DNA of 64,000 nucleotides from Dokdonella sp. (GTDB lineage Bacteria; Pseudomonadota; Gammaproteobacteria; Xanthomonadales; Rhodanobacteraceae), in NCBI GenBank assembly GCA_016712865.1, contig JADJQH010000008.1:1282637-1346636 (forward strand), in the 5' to 3' direction. The notes beneath the pieces are model-generated. The model saw only the letters and a program-made list of their open reading frames with translations. It made no database searches and had not been told where the DNA came from. Below, one piece after another: positions 26,509 through 36,578 of this stretch; position 1 is the first letter of the stretch; each line of letters starts with the position of its first letter. The translations under genes were made by a program, and so were the position numbers.

Positions 26509-27111
26509 ATGGTTGCAACCCTGGTCATCATTGCCATTACGTGCGTGGTTTCCTTCATGGCATTTGGCAACCGCAAGTTGCTCGATGACCTGATCCTGTG
26601 GCCACCGGCAATCAGCCGCGGCAAGCAGTACTACCGCCTGCTGACGTACGGATTCATCCATGCCGACGGCACGCACCTGCTGTTCAACATGTTCACCCTG
26701 TACTTTTTCGGCTCCTTCAGCGAGCGCTTCGTGTCCGGCTACATCGGCATCCTGGGCTATGTGGCGTTTTACCTGTCCGCCCTGCTGGTATCCATCCTGC
26801 CGACCTACCTGAAGAACGCCAGCAACCCGCTGTATCGAAGCCTGGGCGCATCCGGTGCGGTGTCCGCAGTGCTGTTTGCCTTCGTGCTGATGCAGCCGTG
26901 GGCGACGATCCTGATCTTCTTCATTCCATGCCCAGCCATCATTTACGCCGTGGTCTACGTGGGCTATTCGATCTACATGGACCGCAAGGGCACGGACAAC
27001 ATCAACCACAGCGCCCATCTCTGGGGCGCTGCCTATGGCGTGCTGTTCATGCTAGCCATGGAACCCAGGCTTGGAGGCTATTTCCTCAGTCAATTGCTGA
27101 TGCGCAATTGA
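26509..27111 (+). CDS. rhomboid-family intramembrane serine protease
   Basis: 200 residues from the ATG at 26509, with AGAGGAGA upstream. Six hydrophobic segments are visible. The catalytic Ser115 is in GASGAV and His170 in HLWGAAYG; His56 and Asn60 in HLLFNM fit the oxyanion region. Rhomboids cut membrane proteins within the bilayer; the substrate here is unknown. It converges with the cytochrome c-like gene, whose stop is only 2 bp away. Confidence 0.9.
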   Translation: MVATLVIIAITCVVSFMAFGNRKLLDDLILWPPAISRGKQYYRLLTYGFIHADGTHLLFNMFTLYFFGSFSERFVSGYIGILGYVAFYLSALLVSILPTYLKNASNPLYRSLGASGAVSAVLFAFVLMQPWATILIFFIPCPAIIYAVVYVGYSIYMDRKGTDNINHSAHLWGAAYGVLFMLAMEPRLGGYFLSQLLMRN

Positions 27112-27112
27112 T

Positions 27113-27616
27113 TCAGGGGCGCGGCTCGAATCCGCTGGCGAGAATGAAGTCGGTCGGATCGCGCGGCGCACCGAGCATGATCCAGTCGAAGATCAGGGCC
27201 TGTTCGGCAAGCGGGAGCGGCGGACGCATGCGCGGCATGCGCATGCCCGCACCGGGCATCTCGCAATTGATTTTCTCGAACAGCACGCTGTCCAGAGGTT
27301 GCCCGGGAACCACGAGGTAGCGGCCAGGCTGCTCGTTGGAAGGTCCGTTGACGAGGTTGTCCCAGGAAAACTCGGGGTCGAGATCGAGATCACCCGATGG
27401 ATTCCCGCCATGATCGACATGGCAATTGGAGCAGCGCGTGTTGAACACGCTCTGGATATCGACGGTGTAGTTGATGTTCCAGGTGATCGGAATGCTGGCA
27501 ATGCTGTCGCAGCCGCTGGCGGCTTGCAGCGGTGTCCATGCCGATGCCAGGAATAGTCCAAACAGCAGGCGGCCAAGCGCAGCGCCTGGCGCCTTTGCAT
27601 AGGGAGTGCACGTCAC
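27113..27616 (-). CDS. exported cytochrome c-like protein
   Basis: 167 residues with a signal peptide (hydrophobic residues 15-32). One haem-binding motif CSNCH lies near residue 61, preceded by VDIQSVFNTR, a pattern of planctomycete-type (PSCyt1-like) cytochrome domains. A likely distal Met lies in the MRMPRMRPP stretch. GTG start at 27616, directly downstream of the DUF1501 gene (12 bp), so it is the last gene of the DUF1800-DUF1501-cytochrome run. It ends with FILASGFEPRP. Confidence 0.7.
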   Translation of the reverse strand: MTCTPYAKAPGAALGRLLFGLFLASAWTPLQAASGCDSIASIPITWNINYTVDIQSVFNTRCSNCHVDHGGNPSGDLDLDPEFSWDNLVNGPSNEQPGRYLVVPGQPLDSVLFEKINCEMPGAGMRMPRMRPPLPLAEQALIFDWIMLGAPRDPTDFILASGFEPRP

Positions 27617-27628
27617 GCGCTTGCCTCC

Positions 27629-29083
27629 CTAGACCATGAACCCGAGATTGTTGGTCGGGAAGTTCGGCAAGTTCGGAAAGATCGTGTTGAGGTCGGCGTT
27701 GTTGGTGATGCCCATCCATCGGGCCAGCGTCGCCGCCATCTGGTCCACGCTGGTGGACGGAATGAACTGGCCGCGGCTGAGGCTGACCGGGCCGTCCAGA
27801 TGCTGGTCCGGAAACGTGCCGTACAACCTGCCGCCTTGCACCGCCCCACCGAGCACCATGTTGACCGCGCCCCAGGCGTGGTCGGAGCCGTTGCCGTTGG
27901 TGGAAAGCGTGCGTGCGAATTCGCTCATGGTGAATGTCGTCACTTCCGACTGCGCACCCATCTCCCCGAGGGCAAGCCAGAAAGCGCCCAAGGCCTGCGA
28001 AACACGGGTCAAAAGCGCCGCATGTCCCGAGGTGCCGGTGCTCATCAGGCCGTCATGCAAGTCGAAGCCGCCGAGGCGCACGTAATAGATCTGTCGCGAA
28101 TGCTGGACATTGAAATTGGTGGCACGCGAGAGCTTGATCATGCGCGCGACCATCTTGAGCTGGTTGGACAGGGACTCGTCTGGGAAATTGGTGGCGAACG
28201 TGTCCGCAGCGGCGATGCCGCCAGTGGCCAGCCCGGAATTGAGCAGGGTGTAAAGATCACGCGAGCGTTGCAGGATGTCCCGGTATTCGGACTGGTAGGG
28301 CGAGGTGTAGGTGGCGTCCAGCATCTGTTGCAGCGCAGTGGCGCGCTGGAAGCTGGCTCCGGTGGTGCCCGTGCCGGAATTGTTGGTAACGCCGCTGGAT
28401 GACATCTGGTAGGGGAAGGTCAACTCGCCGACTTCGAAGCGGTTGCCGCCGCCGATCGAGATGCATGGCGACAACATCTGGTTGAGATTGCCGGTGCGCA
28501 CCTGGTCGGCAACCAGGCCGCCCCAGCCTTGCACCGATGCCGAGGTTCGCGCGATGTGCCAGAGGTTTTCCTGGTCGCTGTGCGAATACAGCTGTGGCGG
28601 TCGATTGGCGGTGTTGGAGTATTCGGCCTTGGTGATCGGCCGGATCAGGGTGCCGATGTTGGGGAGCAGGGCCAGCTTGCCCTGGTTGTAGAGCGAACGC
28701 AGTCCGGGCTGGCTGGGGCCGGTCCGATCCACTGCGCTTGGATGCAGCGCGTAACTGGCGCCGGCATCGCTGATCTGGGTTGCGGCAAGCGAACTGCGCG
28801 GAATGGCGAGGCCGGATGGATTGGTGGTGGCGTTGTATTCGCCGCTGCGTGCGTCCTTGTAGACGTCGTAGCGGGCCTGGTCGTAGGGAATCAGCAGGTT
28901 CCAGGCATCGTTGCCGCCGGCAAGATAAATGCAGACCAGCGCCTTGTAGCCGGGTACGGTGGTTTGCGCCAGCGCGTTTCCGATCAGGTTGAGTTGGGGA
29001 AACAGGCTGGAGGCTCCGCCTGCGCAGAGCGCGCAGGAAAGCTGCTGGAGAAACCTTCTGCGCGAATGGGTATGGCTGCTCAT
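27629..29083 (-). CDS. DUF1501 family protein, Tat-exported
   Basis: 484 residues. The N-terminal RRRFLQQL followed by a hydrophobic stretch is a Tat signal, so the protein is probably exported folded. YKALVCIYLAGGNDAWNLLIP is the diagnostic N-terminal motif of DUF1501, which belongs to the alkaline-phosphatase/sulfatase-like superfamily; HSDQENLWH, GFDLHDG and EFARTLSTNGNGSDHAWG hold conserved metal-type residues. The function is not established. It is 11 bp downstream of the DUF1800 gene, a very common pairing. Confidence 0.85.
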   Translation of the reverse strand: MSSHTHSRRRFLQQLSCALCAGGASSLFPQLNLIGNALAQTTVPGYKALVCIYLAGGNDAWNLLIPYDQARYDVYKDARSGEYNATTNPSGLAIPRSSLAATQISDAGASYALHPSAVDRTGPSQPGLRSLYNQGKLALLPNIGTLIRPITKAEYSNTANRPPQLYSHSDQENLWHIARTSASVQGWGGLVADQVRTGNLNQMLSPCISIGGGNRFEVGELTFPYQMSSSGVTNNSGTGTTGASFQRATALQQMLDATYTSPYQSEYRDILQRSRDLYTLLNSGLATGGIAAADTFATNFPDESLSNQLKMVARMIKLSRATNFNVQHSRQIYYVRLGGFDLHDGLMSTGTSGHAALLTRVSQALGAFWLALGEMGAQSEVTTFTMSEFARTLSTNGNGSDHAWGAVNMVLGGAVQGGRLYGTFPDQHLDGPVSLSRGQFIPSTSVDQMAATLARWMGITNNADLNTIFPNLPNFPTNNLGFMV

Positions 29084-29094
29084 GCGTGTTCTCC

Positions 29095-30762
29095 TCAGCG
29101 CTGCACGGCGTATTCGGGCGAAAGCGCCACGAGGTAGATGATCGACAGCGCACGTTCATTGGCCGACACGTTGCCATCCATGAAGGTGAGGGCATTGATC
29201 AGCGCGGTGCGCGTTGTCGTCGACATGGTTCCATAAAGCATGCGCCGGTTGACCTCATCGACCATTGCCGCGTAGTTGCTGCCCAGCGAGGTGAGCGGGG
29301 AAAGGTTCAGCAGCGGGCGGGTGGTGGGTGGATTGGACATGCCGACATAGCTGCTGAAGCTGTAGGTATAGAGACTGTTGCCGGTCAGCGTGATGGTGGT
29401 TTCGTTGAGGGTCTGGAACTCCGGCGAATACAGTCCGGCATCGGCAATCGGGCCGGGTTGCTGGAAATCGGGTTCGAAGAAGTTGAAAACCGAGTCCGCG
29501 CCGAGCGGACGCTGGCCATAACTGGGGCCGGGATTGGTCATGCCCATGGGCACGTTGCCGTAGACATCGGCGGCCGGCATCTGGGCATCCCAGGCGCGCC
29601 ACATCGCGGTGAGCTTGAGCAGGGGTTCGCGCGGTTTGCCACTGTTGGCGCCTGGCGCGCCGCGTGCTTCCGGGTCCATCAACACCTGCCGGACCACCGC
29701 GCTGATGTCGCCACGCTCGCCCCAACCGTTGTCAACGAACTTTTCGGCCACGCGCTGGATGTAGGCGGGCGAGGGCGAACTGGAAGTGAAGCGCTGGATC
29801 AACTGGCGTGAGATGAAGGGCGCAATGTTGGCGTGTGAAAACAGGAGGTCTACGCCATCATCCACGTCGGTTGCGCAACTCTGGCCGGCGGGAATGACGG
29901 TGTCGCCGATTACTGTTTTCTGGGTGGTGTCATGCTCGGACGCGATGCAGGTCATGCGCAGGTAGGTGTTGGTACCGTTGCTGATCGTGGTGGCGTTGTT
30001 GTAGTTGAATCCGGTGAAGACCTTGGCGTAGTTGGTGACCGTGTTCTGGTTGTAGGTCGGAATCGTCTGGCCGTTGTCCAGCATCGGGGAGAAATCGAGG
30101 TTGCGTTCGATCAGGCCGACCGTGAACAACTGCATGATCTCGCGTGCGTAGTTCTCGTCCGGTTGACGCAAGCCATCCGCCGATGCCTTGCGATTGCGAA
30201 AGTGGCTGAGGTACTTGCCCATGGACGGGTTCCAGGTGACCTCGTCCAGCAGTTCGCGGTAATTGCCGAATGCATTGCGGGCGAGGATGTCCCAGTATTC
30301 GCTGACCTGGATCGGCTCGCCACCGAGGGTGCCGTTGCGGTCGGAGATGACCAGGATCTGGCTGAGCGCGTAGGCAACGCGTTGGCGCAACTGGTCGTTG
30401 CCAATGGCGGCGGTATGGAACCAGCGATCCAGTCGCTGGTTGTGGCTGACGCCGGATTCGCCGGCAGCCTCGCGGTTGTCATCCACGATTTCCATGAAAG
30501 GCCGCACGGCCGTATTCGGCTTGTTGAACTCCTGGCGGAACCATTCCGAATAGCCGATGGCTCGCAGCCGTGCCACTTCCGCAAGGGTGGGTCCAAAGGT
30601 TGCCTGGGTCAGGAACCGCGCCGCTTCTGCATCGCTTTGCGGCAGATCCGTGGGTATCTCGAACCCGCTGCCAAAAATGGGTTCGTGCAGCAGGGCGTGG
30701 GCATTCGGCACACCGGCCCATGCCAGGCAGGCCAACAGGCCTGTGCAGATTCTTCGTTTCAT
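29095..30762 (-). CDS. DUF1800 family exported protein
   Basis: 555 residues from the ATG at 30762, with a signal peptide over residues 1-22. ARFLTQATFGPT at the N-terminus, ENYAREIMQLFTVGL in the middle and QRFTSSSPSPAYIQRVA match DUF1800. A short GFEIP motif near residue 33 (FGSGFE) is shared in style with the C-terminal SGFEPRP of the cytochrome-like neighbour. First gene of the three-gene run. The function is unknown; members are usually encoded with DUF1501. Confidence 0.85.
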   Translation of the reverse strand: MKRRICTGLLACLAWAGVPNAHALLHEPIFGSGFEIPTDLPQSDAEAARFLTQATFGPTLAEVARLRAIGYSEWFRQEFNKPNTAVRPFMEIVDDNREAAGESGVSHNQRLDRWFHTAAIGNDQLRQRVAYALSQILVISDRNGTLGGEPIQVSEYWDILARNAFGNYRELLDEVTWNPSMGKYLSHFRNRKASADGLRQPDENYAREIMQLFTVGLIERNLDFSPMLDNGQTIPTYNQNTVTNYAKVFTGFNYNNATTISNGTNTYLRMTCIASEHDTTQKTVIGDTVIPAGQSCATDVDDGVDLLFSHANIAPFISRQLIQRFTSSSPSPAYIQRVAEKFVDNGWGERGDISAVVRQVLMDPEARGAPGANSGKPREPLLKLTAMWRAWDAQMPAADVYGNVPMGMTNPGPSYGQRPLGADSVFNFFEPDFQQPGPIADAGLYSPEFQTLNETTITLTGNSLYTYSFSSYVGMSNPPTTRPLLNLSPLTSLGSNYAAMVDEVNRRMLYGTMSTTTRTALINALTFMDGNVSANERALSIIYLVALSPEYAVQR

Positions 30763-30973
30763 GAGCGTTACCCCGGATGATGCGCGAACCTTATGCTGGA
30801 AGGATCGATCGGGATTGTGATGGTGGTCAAGGGATTTCTGGCGTACCGCCGATCGTCCAATGCAGCAGATGAACGGCATCATTCAGCGCCCGATGGATGG
30901 CGGCTGATCGCTTGGGGGAGATGCTTGTTCGAGGCTTGTCCGCTGCCCCCTCTGGGGCTAGCCTTCCACCATC

Positions 30974-33900
30974 ATGCAAGGCGCGCGCATCGATTCCTGG
31001 GGAAGGCCCGCCATGGTCGCACGGTGGCTGCGGCGATGGCTGCCGTTCGCACTGATCGCGTGGGGCCAGGCATCGCTGGCGACCAACGTTCCGGGTACGG
31101 ACAACATCCATTTCCGCACCTTCGGACCGGCTCAGGGCATGTCGCATTCCACGGTGCTGGCCATGGCCCAGGACACCACCGGCTTCTTCTGGGTCGGCAC
31201 CCAGGATGGACTCAACCGCTTTGACGGTTCGGAATTCCGCGTCTACAAGGCGGACCGAGACGATCCCTGGTCATTGCCGCAGAACTATGTTCTGGCCCTG
31301 GCCAGCGACAGCGATGGCTCACTTTGGGTTGGAACCCGCAATTCGGGACTGAGCCGGTACGACCCGTTGCTGGACCGATTCGAAGGTGTCAGCCGCGAGG
31401 GTGCAGGGTCCGGGGAAGGAGTCAGCGACCGCATTTCGGCGTTGTTGCTGGACAAGGACCGGAGGCTTTGGGTAACCAATGCCAGCGGTCAGGTGCTTTG
31501 GCTGGATCGCGTGGCCAACCATCTGATACCTGCCCCGGTTCCAGTGATCGACGCGCTGCGTGCCGTGCGCTCGATGATGCAAAGCCAGGACGGTCGCGTC
31601 TGGTTTGGCACGCGCGAGGGGCTCTGGCGGGTGGATGCCGATGGCCGGGGATTGCGCGAGCTGCGTGCCTCGCCTTCCACGGCGCTCAACGTTTTCGCCC
31701 TGGCGCAGACCCCAGACGGTCGCATCTGGGTGGGAACAAACGCCGATGGTCTGTATGCCATGGATCAGGACGGTGCGCAGATCCAGCACTATGTGGCGCG
31801 ATCCCCCCTGGATGGAACGACCCTGCACGATCAGGCGGTGCGAGCGCTGCTTGCAAATGCGGATGGGACCCTGTGGATCGCAGGTGAGAACAATGGTTTG
31901 GCGCGGTTCCACCCGGCGTCCGAGTCCTTTTCCTATTACCAGCACGATCCTTCCCGCGAAACCACGATCGCCGCAAACCGGCTGGCTTCCTTGTTGCACG
32001 GGCGTGACGACCTTCTGTTCGTGGGATCCTGGGCCAATGGCTTCTCGGTACACAATCCGCGGACGCGCTCGTTTACGCGTATTGAGAGTGTTGCCGGAAA
32101 TCCCAAAACTTTGCCTACGCGTCAGGCTCGCACGGTTTTCGGCGATGCCGATGGAACCCTTTGGGCGGGGATGCTGGAAGGCGGCGGCCTGGTCCATGTG
32201 GACCCGGACAAGGGAGTCGTTGCCCGCTACCGGAACGACCCTGCGCGTGACGATTCGCTTTCGCATGATTTTGTCCAGTATGTGACCCGAACCCGGGACG
32301 GTAGCCTGTGGGTGGCCACCATCGGTGGCGGTCTCAACCGCATGTTGCCGGGCAATGAAGGATTCCAGCGCTTCCGCCACGACCCGGAGAATCCGGCCAG
32401 TCTCGCCGATGACGCGATTCTCACCTTGTACGAGGATCGCGCCGGCACCCTGTGGATCGGTACCCGTGACCACGGCTTCGACGAGTTGTGCGCGGGTTGT
32501 TCGACCTTTGTCCATCATCCGCACAGTCCGACCAAGGCCGCGAATGGACTGGCGCCCGGCAGCGAGTCCATTTGGGCCATCAGTTCAAGCGTCAATGGCG
32601 AGCTGTGGCTGGGTTCGCTCATTGGCGGCCTCGAGCGCTATACCTTGGCTACCGGACAATACGAGAAATTCCGTTTCAGTCGAAGCGATCCCACCTCGAT
32701 CGGCGGCGACTCCATATCGACTTTCACGGTGGATTCGCGCGGGGAGTTGTGGATTGGCACCCAGGGTAGTGGCTTGAGCCACTTGCTGCCGGACAGTGAC
32801 CGGAAACCCCGGTTCGAGACGTTTGGTTCCAGGGATGGCCTGGCCACGGATGCCGTCGGCGCCATCCTTGAAGATGCCGATGGCAACCTGTGGATCAGCA
32901 CCACGGTGGGCATCAGCAAGTTCGACCGTCTCCGCCGAACCTTCACCAATTTCGGGCCGTTCGACGGCACTCTGCCGACCGGGTATTGGGTCAATGGCGG
33001 CAGCCGGTTGCCGGGTGGCCGCATGGTGTTTGCCGGACTCGATGGCATCACCATCTTCAATCCCCGCGACGTGAAGGTGCCGCCGCCGCCCAAAGTGGTC
33101 GCAACCCGGTTTCTGCTGCAGAACGAACCCGTGGCATTGCGCTGGAAGGATGCAACCTCACCCCTCGACAGCAGAATCTGGGAGGGCGGCCTGGTTGACT
33201 TGAGATACGACGATGACAATGTTTCGTTCGAGTTTTCCGCCCTGGATTTCGTCAATTCCGAATCCATCCGTTACAGCTACCTGCTCGATGGCCACGATTC
33301 CAACTGGATCGAAACACCGGCATCGCGTCGCATAGCCACCTACACCGACTTGCCCAGCGGATCGTACCGATTGCGCTTGCGGGCGCGTTACGAGGGCAAT
33401 GTCGAATTCGGCGAGGAAACCGTGCTGGATGTTCGCGTGCAGCCCTCTCCATGGAAGTCGCCGCTGGCGGGCCTGGCCTATCTGGCCGCTGCGATCCTGC
33501 TTGCCTTGCTGGTGGGTTGGCGCGTACGTGCCGGGTGGCGAAGGCGCAATCTGGCTGCCCTGGCCATTCGCGAGAGCGAGGAACGCCTGAAATTGTCGCT
33601 TTGGGGCAGTGGTGGCGAGTTGTGGGACGTGGATATCAAGTCCGGACACCTGCACCGGGAGAACAAGCTGGCATCGCTCGCGGTGACCACGGAACGGGTC
33701 GGCGATTTCCTGGATGACTATCGACCGTACATCCATTCCGACGACCTGCCTGCCTTCAACGCCGCGATTCGCTCCCACCTCACCGGGGCGTCGCCGGTAT
33801 TCGAGTCAAGCTACCGGACCCCGGATGCCCAGGGTCATTGGGCATGGGTGCTCACCCGCGGTCGCGTGGTGGATCGAGATGCGGAGGGTCGCGCGTTGCG

Positions 33901-34837
33901 CATGGTGGGGACGACGCATGACATCAGCGCCTTGAAGTCCGCCGAAGCGGCGCTGCGGAAACTGAATGACGAGCTGGAATCGCGGGTCGAACGTCGAACT
34001 GCGGACCTGAGCGTGGCAAATAGTGAACTCAAGGAAACCCTTGATCGCCTGACCCATACCCAGGGCCAACTGGTCGAAGCAGAACGCCTGGCTTCGCTGG
34101 GCGGTCTGGTTGCCGGCGTTGCACACGAAATCAACACGCCCATTGGCATCAGCGTGACTGCGGCCTCCCACCTGGAGGAAGAGGCGACGCGCATTTCCAG
34201 GCTCACCGAGAGCGGTGAACTGAAGCGATCCGACCTGCAGCGCTTTGAACAGGCATCACTGGAAAGTTCCAGGCTGATCCTGCGCAATCTGCAGCGTGCC
34301 GCGCAATTGGTAAGGAGTTTCAAGCAGGTTGCAGTTGATCAGACCGACGAAGCCCGGCGGGTGGTCGACCTTGAAGTCTGCATCAACGAGATTCTGGTGA
34401 CTCTCGGGCCTGCGTTGAAGCGGATTCCTCATCAGATCACCGTGCATGCGGCGGAGCCGGTTGTTTGCAATACCGCACCCGGGGCCCTGTACCAGGTGAT
34501 CTCGAACCTGGTGATGAACTCGATCATTCACGGATTTGCGGATGGCAGGGCGGGTGCAATCGATATCCATGTGTCGCGCGATGGTGAGCATGCCGTCATT
34601 GAATACCGCGACAACGGGGTTGGCATGGATGAACCGACCTGCTCGCGCATGTTCGATCCCTTCTTCACCACCCGCCGTGGCTCGGGCGGCTCGGGGCTTG
34701 GCATGCACATTGTCTACAACCTGGTCACCAAGGGGCTGGGCGGAACCATCGTGGTCGACAGCGCCCCGGGCAAAGGCATCAATCTGTGCATCCGCTTCAA
34801 GGCTCCGAAAAATGCAGGCTCTGCGAAGACCTCGTAA
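30974..34837 (+). CDS. hybrid-type propeller sensor histidine kinase (no receiver)
   Basis: 1287 residues. A signal/anchor region (about 15-36) is followed by two periplasmic seven-bladed propellers made of repeated DGxLWVGT-type blades (about 45-730), a Y_Y_Y domain (about 740-825) and a membrane helix (about 829-849). The cytosolic part holds a PAS domain (from about 866), a coiled coil, a HisKA-like segment with His near 1050 in GVAHEINTP, and a HATPase domain (N box ISNLVMNSIIH; YRDNGVGM; GSGGSGLGMH). The protein probably senses a periplasmic ligand. The ATG at 31013 (MVARWLRR) is an alternative start. The adjacent convergent DUF3369 regulator is a plausible partner. Confidence 0.88.
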   Translation: MQGARIDSWGRPAMVARWLRRWLPFALIAWGQASLATNVPGTDNIHFRTFGPAQGMSHSTVLAMAQDTTGFFWVGTQDGLNRFDGSEFRVYKADRDDPWSLPQNYVLALASDSDGSLWVGTRNSGLSRYDPLLDRFEGVSREGAGSGEGVSDRISALLLDKDRRLWVTNASGQVLWLDRVANHLIPAPVPVIDALRAVRSMMQSQDGRVWFGTREGLWRVDADGRGLRELRASPSTALNVFALAQTPDGRIWVGTNADGLYAMDQDGAQIQHYVARSPLDGTTLHDQAVRALLANADGTLWIAGENNGLARFHPASESFSYYQHDPSRETTIAANRLASLLHGRDDLLFVGSWANGFSVHNPRTRSFTRIESVAGNPKTLPTRQARTVFGDADGTLWAGMLEGGGLVHVDPDKGVVARYRNDPARDDSLSHDFVQYVTRTRDGSLWVATIGGGLNRMLPGNEGFQRFRHDPENPASLADDAILTLYEDRAGTLWIGTRDHGFDELCAGCSTFVHHPHSPTKAANGLAPGSESIWAISSSVNGELWLGSLIGGLERYTLATGQYEKFRFSRSDPTSIGGDSISTFTVDSRGELWIGTQGSGLSHLLPDSDRKPRFETFGSRDGLATDAVGAILEDADGNLWISTTVGISKFDRLRRTFTNFGPFDGTLPTGYWVNGGSRLPGGRMVFAGLDGITIFNPRDVKVPPPPKVVATRFLLQNEPVALRWKDATSPLDSRIWEGGLVDLRYDDDNVSFEFSALDFVNSESIRYSYLLDGHDSNWIETPASRRIATYTDLPSGSYRLRLRARYEGNVEFGEETVLDVRVQPSPWKSPLAGLAYLAAAILLALLVGWRVRAGWRRRNLAALAIRESEERLKLSLWGSGGELWDVDIKSGHLHRENKLASLAVTTERVGDFLDDYRPYIHSDDLPAFNAAIRSHLTGASPVFESSYRTPDAQGHWAWVLTRGRVVDRDAEGRALRMVGTTHDISALKSAEAALRKLNDELESRVERRTADLSVANSELKETLDRLTHTQGQLVEAERLASLGGLVAGVAHEINTPIGISVTAASHLEEEATRISRLTESGELKRSDLQRFEQASLESSRLILRNLQRAAQLVRSFKQVAVDQTDEARRVVDLEVCINEILVTLGPALKRIPHQITVHAAEPVVCNTAPGALYQVISNLVMNSIIHGFADGRAGAIDIHVSRDGEHAVIEYRDNGVGMDEPTCSRMFDPFFTTRRGSGGSGLGMHIVYNLVTKGLGGTIVVDSAPGKGINLCIRFKAPKNAGSAKTS

Positions 34838-34887
34838 CGGGCAGGCACGAGTCGTGGCCTTGTATCCCATGAAGCCCCTGGATTGCC

Positions 34888-36414
34888 TCAGTCGTCCGGC
34901 AATTGCTGGCGCAAGGCAGTCAGCCGGCCCCAATTGATCGTCAGCAAGTCGACCAAAGCCGGGTCGAACTTGAGTCCGCGCTGGTCAACAACGAATTTGC
35001 GGATCGCTTCGTCGCTCCAGGGTTCCTTGTAGCAGCGGCGACTGCCCAGGGCATCCACGACATCCGCCAGTGCGGTGATGCGTCCGGCTATCGGAATCTG
35101 CTCGCCGGCAAGGGCCGCCGGATAGCCCGTTCCATCAAAATTCTCGTGGTGGGTCTGCGCAATCACGGCGGCCAACTGGAATACCGGGCGCCGGGTGCCG
35201 GAAAGCAGCTTTGCCCCAAGTTCGGCGTGCGTGCGCATGACGACCATTTCTTCCGGTGTATGCGGGCCGGGCTTGTTGAGGATGGCGTCAGGAATGCCGA
35301 TCTTGCCGATGTCGTGCAAGGGTGCGGCCAGCTGGAGCATTTCACAGGTGGCTTCATCAAGGCCATGCAACTGGCCGAGCATCTGCGCCAGTATGCCGAC
35401 GCGCCGCACATGATTGGCGGTTTCCCGCGAGCGTGACTCGGCAGCACCGGCAAGCAGGTAGACCATGTCCAACTGGCTGTCGAACAGCTCCTGGTTCAGG
35501 TGCAGGTTTTCATAGGCGATGGCGACATTGCTGCAAAACACCTGCATGAGGCGATGCGAATGTTCGTCCAACTGGTGTGCTTCACCGACGTACAGCAGGG
35601 CCTCCGTCTCGTCGCTGTCCATGAAATGCAGCACGTAGTGGTCATCGCGGAATACGTGCTTTTTCTGGCTGAATGCGTTGTGCAGGGATTGCACCATGTG
35701 CGCAGGCAGCGCGCCTTCGGCATCGCGCTTGAGATAGCGCGTGAATTCGCCGCTGGCCGCTACAACCTGGAAATGGTCGGGGAGCTTCCCGTTCGGGTGC
35801 GAGATGCGAAAGCAGGCGGCGCCCCCTTCCACGCCGAGCAACTCGGTGATCTTGCCAAGCACCAGCGAGGCAAAACGCTGTGGCTGGTGGTGGGCAAACA
35901 CCTCGGTGGAGGCGCGGATAACCACCTCGAGGCCACGGCGGCTGGCATCGATGGTGCGCATGTCGCGGTAGGCGCGCAGTGCCGAGTACATCGTGGTGGA
36001 AAGCTTCTGCGCGGTGAGTTCGGTTTTTTCCTTGTAGTCGTTGATGTCGTAGGCAGCGACAACCTCGTGTTCCGGCGCCTGTCCTGGCTGGCCGGTGCGC
36101 AGCACGATGCGAACGAACTGGTTCTTGAGGCGCTCGCGAACAATGCGTACCAGGTCGAGTCCGGCCTGGTCGGTTTCCATGACGACATCAAGCAGCATCA
36201 CGGCCGTGTCCGCGTGCTCGCGCAGCAATGCTTCGGCCTCGCTGCTCGAATAGGCGCTGATCAGTTGCAGGGGGCGGTCGGCGAATCGGAAGTTGCCGAG
36301 GACGAGGCGGGTGACCTGGTGGATCTCTGGCTCGTCGTCAACGACCAGCACTTTCCAAGGCGGGGTCCCTTCGGACTCCGATACGAATTCCAGGCTGTCG
36401 TCTATCAGCCCCAT
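34888..36414 (-). CDS. response regulator with DUF3369 and HD-GYP c-di-GMP phosphodiesterase domain
   Basis: 508 residues. The receiver domain (about 20-145) has acidic VVDDEPE and phospho-acceptor Asp76 in VMLLDVVM. A GAF-like DUF3369 region (about 170-330) follows. The HD-GYP domain has HDIGKIGIPD (about 366-375) and HHENFDGTGYP (about 419-429), so catalytic residues are intact. HD-GYP proteins hydrolyse cyclic di-GMP. It faces the propeller kinase tail-to-tail, 50 bp apart. ATG start at 36414. Confidence 0.9.
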   Translation of the reverse strand: MGLIDDSLEFVSESEGTPPWKVLVVDDEPEIHQVTRLVLGNFRFADRPLQLISAYSSSEAEALLREHADTAVMLLDVVMETDQAGLDLVRIVRERLKNQFVRIVLRTGQPGQAPEHEVVAAYDINDYKEKTELTAQKLSTTMYSALRAYRDMRTIDASRRGLEVVIRASTEVFAHHQPQRFASLVLGKITELLGVEGGAACFRISHPNGKLPDHFQVVAASGEFTRYLKRDAEGALPAHMVQSLHNAFSQKKHVFRDDHYVLHFMDSDETEALLYVGEAHQLDEHSHRLMQVFCSNVAIAYENLHLNQELFDSQLDMVYLLAGAAESRSRETANHVRRVGILAQMLGQLHGLDEATCEMLQLAAPLHDIGKIGIPDAILNKPGPHTPEEMVVMRTHAELGAKLLSGTRRPVFQLAAVIAQTHHENFDGTGYPAALAGEQIPIAGRITALADVVDALGSRRCYKEPWSDEAIRKFVVDQRGLKFDPALVDLLTINWGRLTALRQQLPDD

Positions 36415-36578
36415 GCATCCCCCCGGCTGCGGTTGCGGCCAGTCTACTCCTGCAACGGGCTATTGCCACCCGCTGCCATTGGCGGGTGGTGGAATCGGGG
36501 GCGTGTAACAAAAATTTGAAAATCAGGCCGGCCTGGAGCGGAGTTTCCCAAATGGCACGGTGGTGGCGAGCGGTGATC

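Noticed and set aside
30974-34837. Hybrid two-component protein with its own receiver or AraC output
   Set aside because: The protein ends right after the HATPase domain; no receiver Asp motif or DNA-binding domain is present.
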